A stretch of DNA of 64,000 bases from Thermoplasmatales archaeon I-plasma (GTDB lineage: Archaea; Thermoplasmatota; Thermoplasmata; Thermoplasmatales; GCA-001856825): the NCBI GenBank assembly GCA_001856825.1, contig ATMD01000001.1, positions 426,581 to 490,580 of the forward strand. Direction: 5' to 3'. Under the pieces are notes generated by a model. It had not been told where the DNA came from and searched no databases. It saw only the letters and a program-made list of their open reading frames with translations. The position numbers and the translations under genes are program-made. This document shows, in pieces, positions 7,834 through 15,928 of this stretch; within the stretch, counting starts at the first letter, position 1, and each line of letters begins with the position of its first letter.

Positions 7834-9795
7834 ATGGACCTGGGGTCTGTCATTTCCATTGCAGTAATTTCATCGATGATAACCATCATCGTGTTCACGG
7901 AATACGTTGTTTCCTCGGGAAAAGTGACCAGACTCAGGAAATATGCACTCTATTTCATCCTCTTCATGATGGCAACAATGTTCATCGGAGTTGGCTGGTA
8001 TCTTTCTGTTCCCCCTGGATTCCTTTCCGCAATAATTGCGATAAACATCGTCATGATCCCGATGATCGCCTTTCTTGTCCTTCTCTTCTTTTTCTACTCA
8101 ATGGAAAGCCCGCCCAAGGGAAATTTTGACAGGTTCATTTTCCCAGCATTCTTCCTGCTCAACGAGTTCTTCATGACGTATTTTGTCTTCATAATTCTGG
8201 GTATGAAGTTCTCATCATCCCTTATGGCAGAAATACCGCAGATGGTCAATTCGTTCGTATTCGTTGTTCCAATGGAAGTGGAAATGGTATTTTCAATCGT
8301 TCTTTTCAAGATGAAGGGAACGACAAGATACCTTCTCATTGCACTGGCTATGATGGATTTCCTCTCTCCTGCCCTCTTTGGTCAGCACGCCTTCCTTCTT
8401 ACAGTTACTAACGCTCTGATAATGGTAGGTGGAATGATAATTCTCCTCGAAGAGGTATCGTCCTCCAAGTCCAAGATAATAGCAGACAAGAGGAGGATAA
8501 TAGATATCTCTGTTGTTATCTACCTTCTGAATTCATTCGGTTTCTTCGTGGAGTATTCAACTGGACATAATATGGAGGCTGACTGGTTCGTGTACTCTGC
8601 TTCCGTCCTGATTGGGATGTTCCTCTACTTCTTCTTCATCTTCAGCGGAAGGAACAACAGGACGCTGGAAAGCTGGGTCAGCAGGCGGTGGTGGCTATTC
8701 TTCATACTGCTAAGCACATTCGTCACTGAACTTTTGATGAGCATCCCACTTGATATATTCACAGGTATATTCCCTACAAGCGGTACGGGTATCAGCTCCA
8801 TAGCGTACCTGGTAACAAATGCGGGCGGAAGTGCAGGTGTTATCCACTTAGGCGGAAACGTCCTCCTCTCAATAGTTCCCTTCATAGCAATAGTCGCAAA
8901 TGCACCCATGTTCCTTCTTCTCATGGGGCTTGAGATGGGTGCCTTGGTAGTATTCAGGATGAAGAAGATCAAGTGGCTGGAGAAGAGGGTTAATCTATCA
9001 TTCGCCCTGATTGCTTATTTCACCTACACGCTGTATGGGCCCAACTACATCCTAGGATGGTCAAAATTACCCCTTTGGGCAAATGTAGGTGCGTTGGGTC
9101 CAGTACGCACTAGCCTCATAATACCCTTGATACTGTCGTATGTGGTGTATGCTGTCCTAGCACTGTTCTTTGGTAGAAGGTCATACTGCGGTACCCTTTG
9201 CCCCTCCGCAGTGATGTACGGTGGAACGCTCGGTCAGGAAATGATTTCGTTGAACTACAAATCCAGGACTAGCAAGAAGAATATAGGGAGCAGATATTCC
9301 TCCTTTATCCAGAAGATCATCGCTGGAAGCTGGATATTCATGCTTGCATCTGCAATGGCAAGTTTTGCCATATCCATCAAGGTCATTAATTTGCCGTTCG
9401 ATCCTGCTATTCTTTACTCCTACCTGATATGGAATTTGCTCTGGTATGTCTTTTTCATATCTATCCCGTTTGTGGGAATGAGTCCTTGCAGGAGATATGG
9501 GTGGTGCACGACGGGAACGTTCGTCGGATTTTTCAGCAAGCTTGGCTTCTTCAAGATCAAGGCTGTGGATCCAAACGTGTGCTTCAGGTGCCCTACGAAG
9601 GACTGCGTCACTGCATGTGAGGTAGGTCTCGGAGACCTGCCAGCTCAGTTCATCAAGAATGGATATTTCAAAAGCCAGAAGTGCGTCGGTTCTGGATCCT
9701 GTATAGAAGCCTGTCCTTATGACAACATCTACTTCTACGATATAAGGAATGTACTGAAAGAAAGGCTAGCTTCCAAAGGTCCTCACACTGAGTAG
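7834..9795 (+). CDS. Polytopic membrane protein fused to a NapH/CcoG-like polyferredoxin
   Basis: This is a 653-aa protein with two parts. Residues 1 to about 430 form roughly eleven hydrophobic helices with no family I recognise. The C-terminal third resembles NapH/NosR/CcoG-type membrane iron-sulfur proteins: C452-x3-C456-P (YCGTLCPSAVMYGG) and C552-x5-C558 (PCRRYGWC) before and after membrane helices. A cytoplasmic ferredoxin domain follows, with C-x2-C-x4-C-x3-C (starting CFRC) and C-x5-C-x3-CP (CVGSGSCIEACP). Such proteins move electrons between quinols and soluble or assembly partners. It sits between the Rieske and cox operons and overlaps the 3' end of the opposing cox-operon gene by 30 bp. 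The physiological partner is unknown. Confidence 0.8.
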   Translation: MDLGSVISIAVISSMITIIVFTEYVVSSGKVTRLRKYALYFILFMMATMFIGVGWYLSVPPGFLSAIIAINIVMIPMIAFLVLLFFFYSMESPPKGNFDRFIFPAFFLLNEFFMTYFVFIILGMKFSSSLMAEIPQMVNSFVFVVPMEVEMVFSIVLFKMKGTTRYLLIALAMMDFLSPALFGQHAFLLTVTNALIMVGGMIILLEEVSSSKSKIIADKRRIIDISVVIYLLNSFGFFVEYSTGHNMEADWFVYSASVLIGMFLYFFFIFSGRNNRTLESWVSRRWWLFFILLSTFVTELLMSIPLDIFTGIFPTSGTGISSIAYLVTNAGGSAGVIHLGGNVLLSIVPFIAIVANAPMFLLLMGLEMGALVVFRMKKIKWLEKRVNLSFALIAYFTYTLYGPNYILGWSKLPLWANVGALGPVRTSLIIPLILSYVVYAVLALFFGRRSYCGTLCPSAVMYGGTLGQEMISLNYKSRTSKKNIGSRYSSFIQKIIAGSWIFMLASAMASFAISIKVINLPFDPAILYSYLIWNLLWYVFFISIPFVGMSPCRRYGWCTTGTFVGFFSKLGFFKIKAVDPNVCFRCPTKDCVTACEVGLGDLPAQFIKNGYFKSQKCVGSGSCIEACPYDNIYFYDIRNVLKERLASKGPHTE

Positions 9796-11121
9796 GTAGA
9801 TGTTGGAGAACCACATTACCGGGAGGCTGAGTATTAAAATGAAGACTGAGAAATTTATTACAGCGATTTCAGAAAAGCCAGTGAAAATTGAAATGGAGAA
9901 CAGTGTTATATAAAGGAAGACCGCAGTTATCATCGTCTCCATCGAGAATATCAGTTCAATCAAACCGACCTTCGTTATCGTTCTCCTGTTCTTGAATGAA
10001 AGCGATAGTATGAGGCCGGCAATGAGGCCCGCAAAATTGTATGCCTCGAAAATGTAAGGAACAGTAAGTGCCTCATTTATGAGGTGGGGCCAGAACATTA
10101 TTGCCTGAATTGCGAATGCCACTACGATGGAGAACATCGGGAGGCTCCTCTTTACCGGTATGGCAAATCCTAGCAGGAAGCCAGATATTATAGAGAGGAA
10201 TGATACTAATCCGAAAAGTGCAAGATCGTAAACAAGACCAGTTGAAACGATATAGAATTCCAACGTCAGTATTATTACAAAGATGCTTACGACCATCCAG
10301 GGTCTGAACTTTGGGAACTTCATCCTGATGGGGTTGTGAAGGTAGATGTTCGTTAAGATTAGAAGGCCTGCGGACAGGAATATGAAAAATGGGAGAATAG
10401 AAAGAGCAAGGGAGGATACCGTTCCAGATAGAACCCCTATTGTGTTCTCACATTGGCAGGCTAATGCTGCCACTACTGCCCCGGTGGCGGATGCCGTACT
10501 CCCTGAATTGGACCCCTTGAGTATAAGCATTGTATTGTCTGCAGTCAGGTACGAAATGACAGGGAATAAGACTGCCGTGAGGGGAGAGAATGAAAGTGTT
10601 GCTCCCCTAAGGCCTATAACTATTCCGTATGCATATGTGAATGGAATCCCTAGTGGGGAGGAGTTATCGTATATGGAAAATGCGTAACCAGTGGAATTTA
10701 ATGGGTTTATGGGTGTTGCTGCAAACCTCAGACTGGTGGAAAGCAATATGATGACCATGAAAACAAGGAAGGCTATGGTTCCAGTAGAAAAATCCAGTCT
10801 TTTCCTGTTTGATACAAAAAACCTGATGGATAATAAGACGGCGATTGCATAAAAGAATGCAAATCTCCACAGCCCAGTTGAAATCATGATGATTAAGATC
10901 GCTATGGAAATGTAGGACGTGATAAGATAGAGTCGTCCCATCCTCCCTCTAAGCAGGGAGACCATCAAAATCCCACCAAAAATGGCCACTTCAGTTACAA
11001 TAAGTTCCAGCAGCACGTCCCTTTCAACTATGATGCCCTTCAGGATGAAAGGCGCATTCCAAAGCAACACAACAGCAATGAATGGAAGCGCAATCAGGAC
11101 TTTGTTGTTCTTCAGATTCAT
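9766..11121 (-). CDS. Twelve-helix membrane protein of the cox operon, with a CQC motif
   Basis: This is a very hydrophobic protein of 451 aa with about twelve predicted membrane helices and no recognised family. The most distinctive element is a Ser/Gly/Ala-rich segment leading to ALACQCENT, with C222 and C224 at the start of a membrane helix, a possible metal-binding CxC pair. It is the last gene of the six-gene cox operon. Its ATG overlaps the ctaB stop codon as ATGA, which makes translational coupling very likely. Position and the CQC pair suggest a role in copper or haem handling for oxidase assembly, but no homologous function is recalled. Its 3' end overlaps the opposing NapH-like gene. 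Confidence 0.8.
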   Translation of the reverse strand: MNLKNNKVLIALPFIAVVLLWNAPFILKGIIVERDVLLELIVTEVAIFGGILMVSLLRGRMGRLYLITSYISIAILIIMISTGLWRFAFFYAIAVLLSIRFFVSNRKRLDFSTGTIAFLVFMVIILLSTSLRFAATPINPLNSTGYAFSIYDNSSPLGIPFTYAYGIVIGLRGATLSFSPLTAVLFPVISYLTADNTMLILKGSNSGSTASATGAVVAALACQCENTIGVLSGTVSSLALSILPFFIFLSAGLLILTNIYLHNPIRMKFPKFRPWMVVSIFVIILTLEFYIVSTGLVYDLALFGLVSFLSIISGFLLGFAIPVKRSLPMFSIVVAFAIQAIMFWPHLINEALTVPYIFEAYNFAGLIAGLILSLSFKNRRTITKVGLIELIFSMETMITAVFLYITLFSISIFTGFSEIAVINFSVFILILSLPVMWFSNIYLLSVRTFGS

Positions 11122-12005
11122 ATTATCCTGAACAATGAACCAGCAAGCAGTATTGCCAGGATTGCAGTGAGGTAGTAGTTTGTCGACAGGAATGTCTTGA
11201 TTGCCCTGGCTTCAATTCTGCCTGATTTCCCGAACTTCAATATGACAACCCTTGCAATAAGGTATGCTGAGAATGGTATCAACAGATACCTGTAGAGTAC
11301 GGGAAGACCAATGTTCATGAACAACGGAAGGAAGGAGAAGGCGATCAACAAACCTGTGCTCAAGACGATTGCATTAATCGATTTTGCTTCGTTTGTCACA
11401 GCTGGAAGCATTGGTACACCTGCAGCCTTGTAATCGTCCTTGTATTTCAGAGCCAATGACCAGAAATGCGGAGGGGTCCATAGGAACACTATGAGTGCAA
11501 CGAATAACGATGCGCCTGACCATGCAGACCCAACAGCTGACCAACCGGCCAACGCAGGGAAGCTTCCTGCTATTCCACCTATCACAATGTTCCATGAAGT
11601 TCTTCTCTTCAGTACAACTGTGTAAAGCACGGAATAGCTAAGGAATCCTAGTGAGATCCAGACGGTAGTTGCGATATTTAGAAATAGTATGGAAATAGAA
11701 AGGGCGGCTGCAAGGAGGGCTGGTATTGAAATAATGTACCCGATGCTCGTTGCTGACCCTAATCTCCACCTCGTCCTCTTCATCTTCGAATCAAGATCTC
11801 TGTCCAGGAAATTGTTCGCCAGGGAGGAAGAAAATGATGCAAGCGTTCCCGCAACAAGTAGCGGGACGAGCTTCCACACGAGAGAAAAATTCTTCAGCGC
11901 CAGGAAGAAGGTTGTCACTGCTACGAGATCAAGCAGAACAGCTATCCCAGGTTTTGTGAGCTTGAATGCGCTACCAAACCTGCTCATTGCTATCAGCCAT
12001 CTCAT
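11118..12005 (-). CDS. ctaB: Protohaem IX farnesyltransferase (haem O synthase)
   Basis: This membrane prenyltransferase of the UbiA superfamily converts haem B to haem O with farnesyl diphosphate, supplying the haem for the terminal oxidase. Length (295 aa) and about eight or nine helices are typical. The first Asp-rich motif is N65-x2-D68-x3-D72 in NNFLDRDLDSKM, and the second conserved region includes FLWTPPHFWSLALKYKDDY. It overlaps the upstream cupredoxin gene by 35 nt, or by 17 nt if the in-frame ATG at 11987 is the true start. Either start leaves the conserved domain intact. No adjacent haem A synthase gene is visible, so the oxidase may use haem O or obtain haem A elsewhere. Confidence 0.93.
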   Translation of the reverse strand: MRWLIAMSRFGSAFKLTKPGIAVLLDLVAVTTFFLALKNFSLVWKLVPLLVAGTLASFSSSLANNFLDRDLDSKMKRTRWRLGSATSIGYIISIPALLAAALSISILFLNIATTVWISLGFLSYSVLYTVVLKRRTSWNIVIGGIAGSFPALAGWSAVGSAWSGASLFVALIVFLWTPPHFWSLALKYKDDYKAAGVPMLPAVTNEAKSINAIVLSTGLLIAFSFLPLFMNIGLPVLYRYLLIPFSAYLIARVVILKFGKSGRIEARAIKTFLSTNYYLTAILAILLAGSLFRII

Positions 12006-12546
12006 AAGTCCCGGAGTTCTGGTGTTGAATAATTGAAGTTAACAAGCCACTACTTGGGGCCTGCACCGCAGACGGGCTCGGGGACGAGGAAGTGGAATTC
12101 GCAGTTCCGTTCACATAGAGCTTTCCAACCATTGTGTACGGGTGAACGGTGCACCAATAGGTATATAGCCCAGGGTTGGCAAAAGACCAGTTCACCCATG
12201 TAATGCTACCTACAGTTGTTGGTATCACTACATTGACAATCCAGTCATTTGAGTTTGTTGTCTCGTTAGGACCAGCTGCTATCGTTAGGGTGTGCGGGAG
12301 ACCGTCCTGCTCAATTACCTTGAACTCAAGAAGCGTATGAAGTTTCTCATTTAACGTTGGATTTGGGTTGGATGAATTGTAGTTCCAGCCCTGCGCATTG
12401 GCATAGAGAACTATTACCTGTGTAGAGTTGTAACTTCCCTGCTGGTAACTTATGCCTCCTCCAGGTACACTCAAAAACCAAGCAAAAGAGCCTCCTGCTA
12501 CAATCAGTACAACGACCAGAAGGACTATTGGAGTAGCCTTATTCAT
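11971..12546 (-). CDS. Membrane-anchored cupredoxin (plastocyanin/sulfocyanin-like)
   Basis: This is a blue-copper electron carrier of 191 aa. An N-terminal hydrophobic helix (about residues 5-24) anchors it or acts as an uncleaved signal. A cupredoxin domain follows, with type-1 copper ligands H85 (DGLPHTL) and C132-x2-H135-x3-M139 (YWCTVHPYTM). The tail after residue 150 is Ser/Pro-rich and ends in hydrophilic residues. It lies inside the oxidase operon directly after coxA, with its ATG overlapping the coxA stop. With no cytochrome c gene here, it is the best candidate for passing electrons from the Rieske/cytochrome b complex to the CuA site of the oxidase. Confidence 0.85.
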   Translation of the reverse strand: MNKATPIVLLVVVLIVAGGSFAWFLSVPGGGISYQQGSYNSTQVIVLYANAQGWNYNSSNPNPTLNEKLHTLLEFKVIEQDGLPHTLTIAAGPNETTNSNDWIVNVVIPTTVGSITWVNWSFANPGLYTYWCTVHPYTMVGKLYVNGTANSTSSSPSPSAVQAPSSGLLTSIIQHQNSGTYEMADSNEQVW

Positions 12547-14186
12547 ATTGCCTGCACCTCATCCTCAAGCGGATTTGTAACATCTACCTTCGCTGGAAGG
12601 TATGCGGAATATGCGAAATTCACCAGGAAAATCAGGAATCCAATGCCAAGTATGACCCCGCCAATAGCTGCCACATCTTGATACGTTTGGAAAATACCGA
12701 AATATCCTGCCACTCTCCTCGGCATCCCAGCGAATCCGCCTACAAGCCAGAAGCCCGACATCAGTATAGTTCCAACGGAGTTAAGGTAGAAGTGAACTTT
12801 TGCGAGTGGAACGTTATACGTCCTTCCACCAGTCAGCGTTGGGAATAGGATGTAAATTGCCCCAAATCCAATTCCTGCCGTCAGCCCGATGAATATCCAG
12901 TGGAAGTGAGATGTGATTGCGTATGTTCCGTGGATAAAGGCGTTCAATCCAACATCTGCGGAATACACGCCAACTATGCCGCCTATAATGAAATCTACTA
13001 TTCCGTTAAGGACAAAGAGCATAGGGACAGTCAACCTAATGTGCTTTGCAGTCCATAGCGTTGCTATCCAGTTGAAAACTGACATTGCAGACGGGATAAC
13101 TACAAGGAATGAAGTGGTTGAGAAAAGAAGATCCCATACAGTTCCGAGACCGCTGTTGAATAGGTGGTGGCCCCAGACAACCGCGCTGAATATCATGAGC
13201 AGTAAAAGGGAGAACACTCCCGCTCTATAACTGAAAATCGGGACTCCAGCGTATTTTGGCAACATTTCGTAAATTAGTCCAAATGCAGGCAATATGGCTA
13301 TGTATACCAGTGGATGCCCCCAGAACCAGAACATTATTGCGTACCCGAGGACAGCGCCGTTTGACGCCTGGAAAAACACTGGATTGATCAGGTCGTAAAT
13401 GAGGAATCCGTTTGCTATCATTGAAACTGGTGCTGAAGTGATTACTAGGACAGCAGCTGAGACGATTGACCAAGAAAACATTGAAATCTTTGAGAGCGGT
13501 ATTGACTTGCTCCTGTCAAGAAATACCATCTTGAGGAATATAACGGAAGATACCGTGGTGGCAAGTAATATCAGCGTTACACCTATCAGAGTCGCAAAGG
13601 AGTATGTTCCTCCTCCGGCCTCAGTCAGTTGGTCAACAAGTGGGTAGTAGAAGTACCAGGTGGCAGTGCTCTTAGAGAATATTATGAATACTGCCCCTAT
13701 TAGGAACAGCCAGTACATTATTGACTTGACAACTCCTAAGGTATCCTTTTCTATCTTGTTTGCAGATGGGAGCAGATAATAACCGAATCCTAGTATAGTC
13801 CCGATAGCAAAACCGTACAGCATTATATTCCCGTGTGCGGTCAGGAGAATGTTGTACTGGTCTGGTGTCAGGAAGGATGGATTTGGGAACCAGAGAGATA
13901 TTCTCATCCCAACTCCAGCAAGTCCACCTATGAAGAATAGGACAATGCTTGTTATTAGGTATCTTACCCCAATTGACTTGCTGTCGTCCATGAAGAAAGC
14001 AGAGAAGCTTATCTCCCTTCTCATTTTCGAGAGGAGCAGGTTAGACTCTTCCTTAGAAAGGCTGGATGCGCTCTCCCCCAGGAGATTCCTCCTGTAATCC
14101 ATCGTGAAGTAATACAAAAGGAAGACCATTGCAATCAAGGCCGCTATAGTGGAACCAAACACCATCAGTTCAAATGAAAATCCCAT
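12543..14186 (-). CDS. coxA: Haem-copper terminal oxidase subunit I
   Basis: This is the catalytic subunit that reduces O2 to water and pumps protons (547 aa, about 12 or more helices). The low-spin haem ligands are H118 and H429, the CuB ligands H291, H340 and H341, and the high-spin haem ligand H427 (SHFHW). The His-Tyr crosslink partner is Y295 in HPLVY. The usual HPEVY glutamate of the D-channel is Leu, so the enzyme is not a classical A1-type oxidase. An upstream in-frame start would add 20 residues, but the ATG at 14186 shares one base with the coxB stop (TAATG), which is a clear coupled start. Its own stop overlaps the cupredoxin start. Confidence 0.96.
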   Translation of the reverse strand: MGFSFELMVFGSTIAALIAMVFLLYYFTMDYRRNLLGESASSLSKEESNLLLSKMRREISFSAFFMDDSKSIGVRYLITSIVLFFIGGLAGVGMRISLWFPNPSFLTPDQYNILLTAHGNIMLYGFAIGTILGFGYYLLPSANKIEKDTLGVVKSIMYWLFLIGAVFIIFSKSTATWYFYYPLVDQLTEAGGGTYSFATLIGVTLILLATTVSSVIFLKMVFLDRSKSIPLSKISMFSWSIVSAAVLVITSAPVSMIANGFLIYDLINPVFFQASNGAVLGYAIMFWFWGHPLVYIAILPAFGLIYEMLPKYAGVPIFSYRAGVFSLLLLMIFSAVVWGHHLFNSGLGTVWDLLFSTTSFLVVIPSAMSVFNWIATLWTAKHIRLTVPMLFVLNGIVDFIIGGIVGVYSADVGLNAFIHGTYAITSHFHWIFIGLTAGIGFGAIYILFPTLTGGRTYNVPLAKVHFYLNSVGTILMSGFWLVGGFAGMPRRVAGYFGIFQTYQDVAAIGGVILGIGFLIFLVNFAYSAYLPAKVDVTNPLEDEVQAI

Positions 14187-14635
14187 TAAGTGACCACCAC
14201 CGTTCCCCTCATTTCGTAATGGTATTCTCCGCAGTATTCTACACATTCAAATATGAAAGTGCCTGTTTTCTTCGGCTCAATCGTTACTTGGTTTGGGTGA
14301 CCAGGGACAGCGTAGGATTGTACCCCGAACTGTGGAATATACAGATCGTGAATCACGTCCTTGCTTGTTATGACGAGGGTATAGGTCTGATTTACTTCAA
14401 GCACAAGTTTATCCGTAGTTATTGTTCCATTTGGGTACTCAAAAGCCCAAGCCCACTGGTAACCCGTTACGTTAATCACTATCCCTACAGGGTCACTGTT
14501 AGCGGGATTTGAAATGGCATTTTGGTTTGTTTCCAGGTATGAGGCGTTGGAAACAGCTGCCCACGACAGTATCGCAATTACCGCAACAATCCAGATTATT
14601 TCTACCAATAACTTATTCTTCAACTGGCTCACCAA
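14186..14635 (-). CDS. coxB: Haem-copper terminal oxidase subunit II (CuA subunit)
   Basis: This is a compact subunit II (149 aa) with a single N-terminal membrane helix (about residues 8-28) and an extracytoplasmic cupredoxin domain. All CuA ligands are present: H96 (DVIHDL), C131, E133, C135, H139 and M142 in CVEYCGEYHYEM. GYQWAWAFEYPNG is the aromatic electron-entry patch. It accepts electrons from an external carrier and passes them to subunit I. Having one helix instead of two is typical of many archaeal and ba3-type enzymes. The gene overlaps its upstream neighbour by 23 nt and coxA by 1 nt. Confidence 0.95.
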   Translation of the reverse strand: MVSQLKNKLLVEIIWIVAVIAILSWAAVSNASYLETNQNAISNPANSDPVGIVINVTGYQWAWAFEYPNGTITTDKLVLEVNQTYTLVITSKDVIHDLYIPQFGVQSYAVPGHPNQVTIEPKKTGTFIFECVEYCGEYHYEMRGTVVVT

Positions 14636-14864
14636 CCTCTTTGTATTTTAGGACGGGATAGATCATCAGTGCAATGGTGGTGAAGCCTACCGCAATTCCG
14701 ACGGAGATATAGGAAATTGCAAACGGAAGTTCACCAACTGCCGGTTCACCAACATAGAAGGAACGGAAGATCGGTCCTATGACGAGATAAACCATTATGA
14801 GGTAAACGATAACCCCCTCTATAAAAATCGAGACCACAGCCCTAAACCTCTTGTCGATGTTCAC
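14613..14864 (-). CDS. Small two-helix membrane protein, probable accessory oxidase subunit
   Basis: This 83-aa protein has two hydrophobic helices (about residues 9-32 and 46-68) and short charged ends, with no recognised family. It is the first gene of the oxidase operon and overlaps coxB by 23 nt, so a structural or assembly role in the oxidase is likely. This follows from position only. The ATG lies 26 nt downstream of a TATA element, supporting a leaderless start for the whole operon. Confidence 0.75.
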   Translation of the reverse strand: MNIDKRFRAVVSIFIEGVIVYLIMVYLVIGPIFRSFYVGEPAVGELPFAISYISVGIAVGFTTIALMIYPVLKYKEVGEPVEE

Positions 14865-14884
14865 TAAAGACCGATAGAAGTTAA

Positions 14885-14894
14885 GTTTATTAAA
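14885..14894 (-). promoter_or_regulatory. TATA box for the six-gene cox operon
   Basis: TTTAATAAAC on the minus strand is centred about 26 nt upstream of the first ATG of the operon at 14864. Confidence 0.62.
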
Positions 14895-14951
14895 TCTTTC
14901 TTAGGATAGTAAAGTTATTGGCTCTGATTTTTACCGTGCCAATCGAGAAAA

Positions 14952-15707
14952 CTATAGCTTTATTAAAAGCAAGGAGATGTTGTCGCTTCCGTCCCTTTCG
15001 TTTGCAATATTCGCTAGTTCCTCCACGAGATTTTGGACAGGAATATTACTTGCAATATAACTCCCGATTTCAAGGTCACTCATTGAATCCCAGTAACCGT
15101 CTGAACAGAGCAGTATCGAATATCCTCTTTCGACTTTCATACTGTAGAAATCCGGCATGCATTCCTCATCAATTCCTATGGACCTCGTAAGCTGGTTCCT
15201 CCTCGGGTCAGTCCTTCCTTCCCTTGGCGAAACCTCACCTGCGTCTATTAGCTCCTGAACATAAGAGTGGTCTCGTGTAACAAATTTCATCGAACCAGTT
15301 GAGTCGAAGATATAAGTTCTAGAATCACCAATGTTACCTATAGTGGCATCATTCCCGCATATGAAAATTGAGGTGGCAGTTGTACCCATAAGGTTGATAC
15401 CGTGAATCTTCGAATAGCTTTGAATATCTGTATTTGCCTTCTCATAGCTCTTCCTGAGGAGTTCTCCAATTCCCTTAGAATTGCATTTACCCTTTATAAT
15501 AAGCTCATCTGCAGTGTTCATCAAACTTTTGATTGCAATCTTGCTGGCTACTTCGCCGTATTCTCCTCCTCCCATTCCATCAGCTACTGCCCCAAGAAAT
15601 CTTTCGTCCGCTTTTCCTTCCAGAGTCTCTACGAAGTGCAGTGCGAGTACGGAATCCTGATTCTTGTCCCTAACCTTTCCAGTGATGCTCGTGTAGCCGA
15701 AATCCAT
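14952..15707 (-). CDS. PP2C (PPM)-family protein phosphatase
   Basis: This is a metal-dependent Ser/Thr-type protein phosphatase of 251 aa, the size of a bare catalytic domain. Family motifs occur in order: RDKNQDS (D14, D18), VADGMGGGEYGE (D43), GNIGDSRTY, TRDHSY, LCSDGYWD and DGSDNIS near the end. These aspartates form the Mn/Mg binuclear site. PPM phosphatases are uncommon in archaea, although one is known from Thermoplasma. No kinase gene lies nearby, so its target is unknown. The gene follows the cox operon promoter region on the same strand but is transcribed towards it from its own promoter. A TATA-like TTTTATTG lies about 28 nt upstream of the ATG. Confidence 0.92.
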   Translation of the reverse strand: MDFGYTSITGKVRDKNQDSVLALHFVETLEGKADERFLGAVADGMGGGEYGEVASKIAIKSLMNTADELIIKGKCNSKGIGELLRKSYEKANTDIQSYSKIHGINLMGTTATSIFICGNDATIGNIGDSRTYIFDSTGSMKFVTRDHSYVQELIDAGEVSPREGRTDPRRNQLTRSIGIDEECMPDFYSMKVERGYSILLCSDGYWDSMSDLEIGSYIASNIPVQNLVEELANIANERDGSDNISLLLIKL

Positions 15708-15900
15708 ATGGACCTAAATGTAGATAGTACAATAAAATGCTTGTGAGAATAGAAATAGAAGAGTTCTTTCCAAATGAAGGTTGAATGTCGCCTCCTAGGC
15801 ATTAATTCCAACTTGACTCTGCTGTAAATGTGCATAAGCAATTTCTACCGTACAAATACGGGAGGTGATGTCACTGAAAATTCGAATGAAAATGAGATAA

Positions 15901-15921
15901 TTAAAAATAAAAAAAATGAAA
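15901..15921 (-). terminator. Poly-T terminator after the thermopsin gene
   Basis: The minus strand has T8 and T5 runs within about 20 nt immediately after the stop codon at 15929, the usual archaeal T-rich termination signal. The region from here to 15707 shows no coding sequence. Confidence 0.5.
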
Positions 15922-15928
15922 ATACGGA

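Noticed and set aside
14187..14246. A longer coxA start at 14246 with 20 extra residues.
   Set aside because: It lies wholly inside coxB, whereas the ATG at 14186 overlaps the coxB stop as TAATG and begins the membrane helix.
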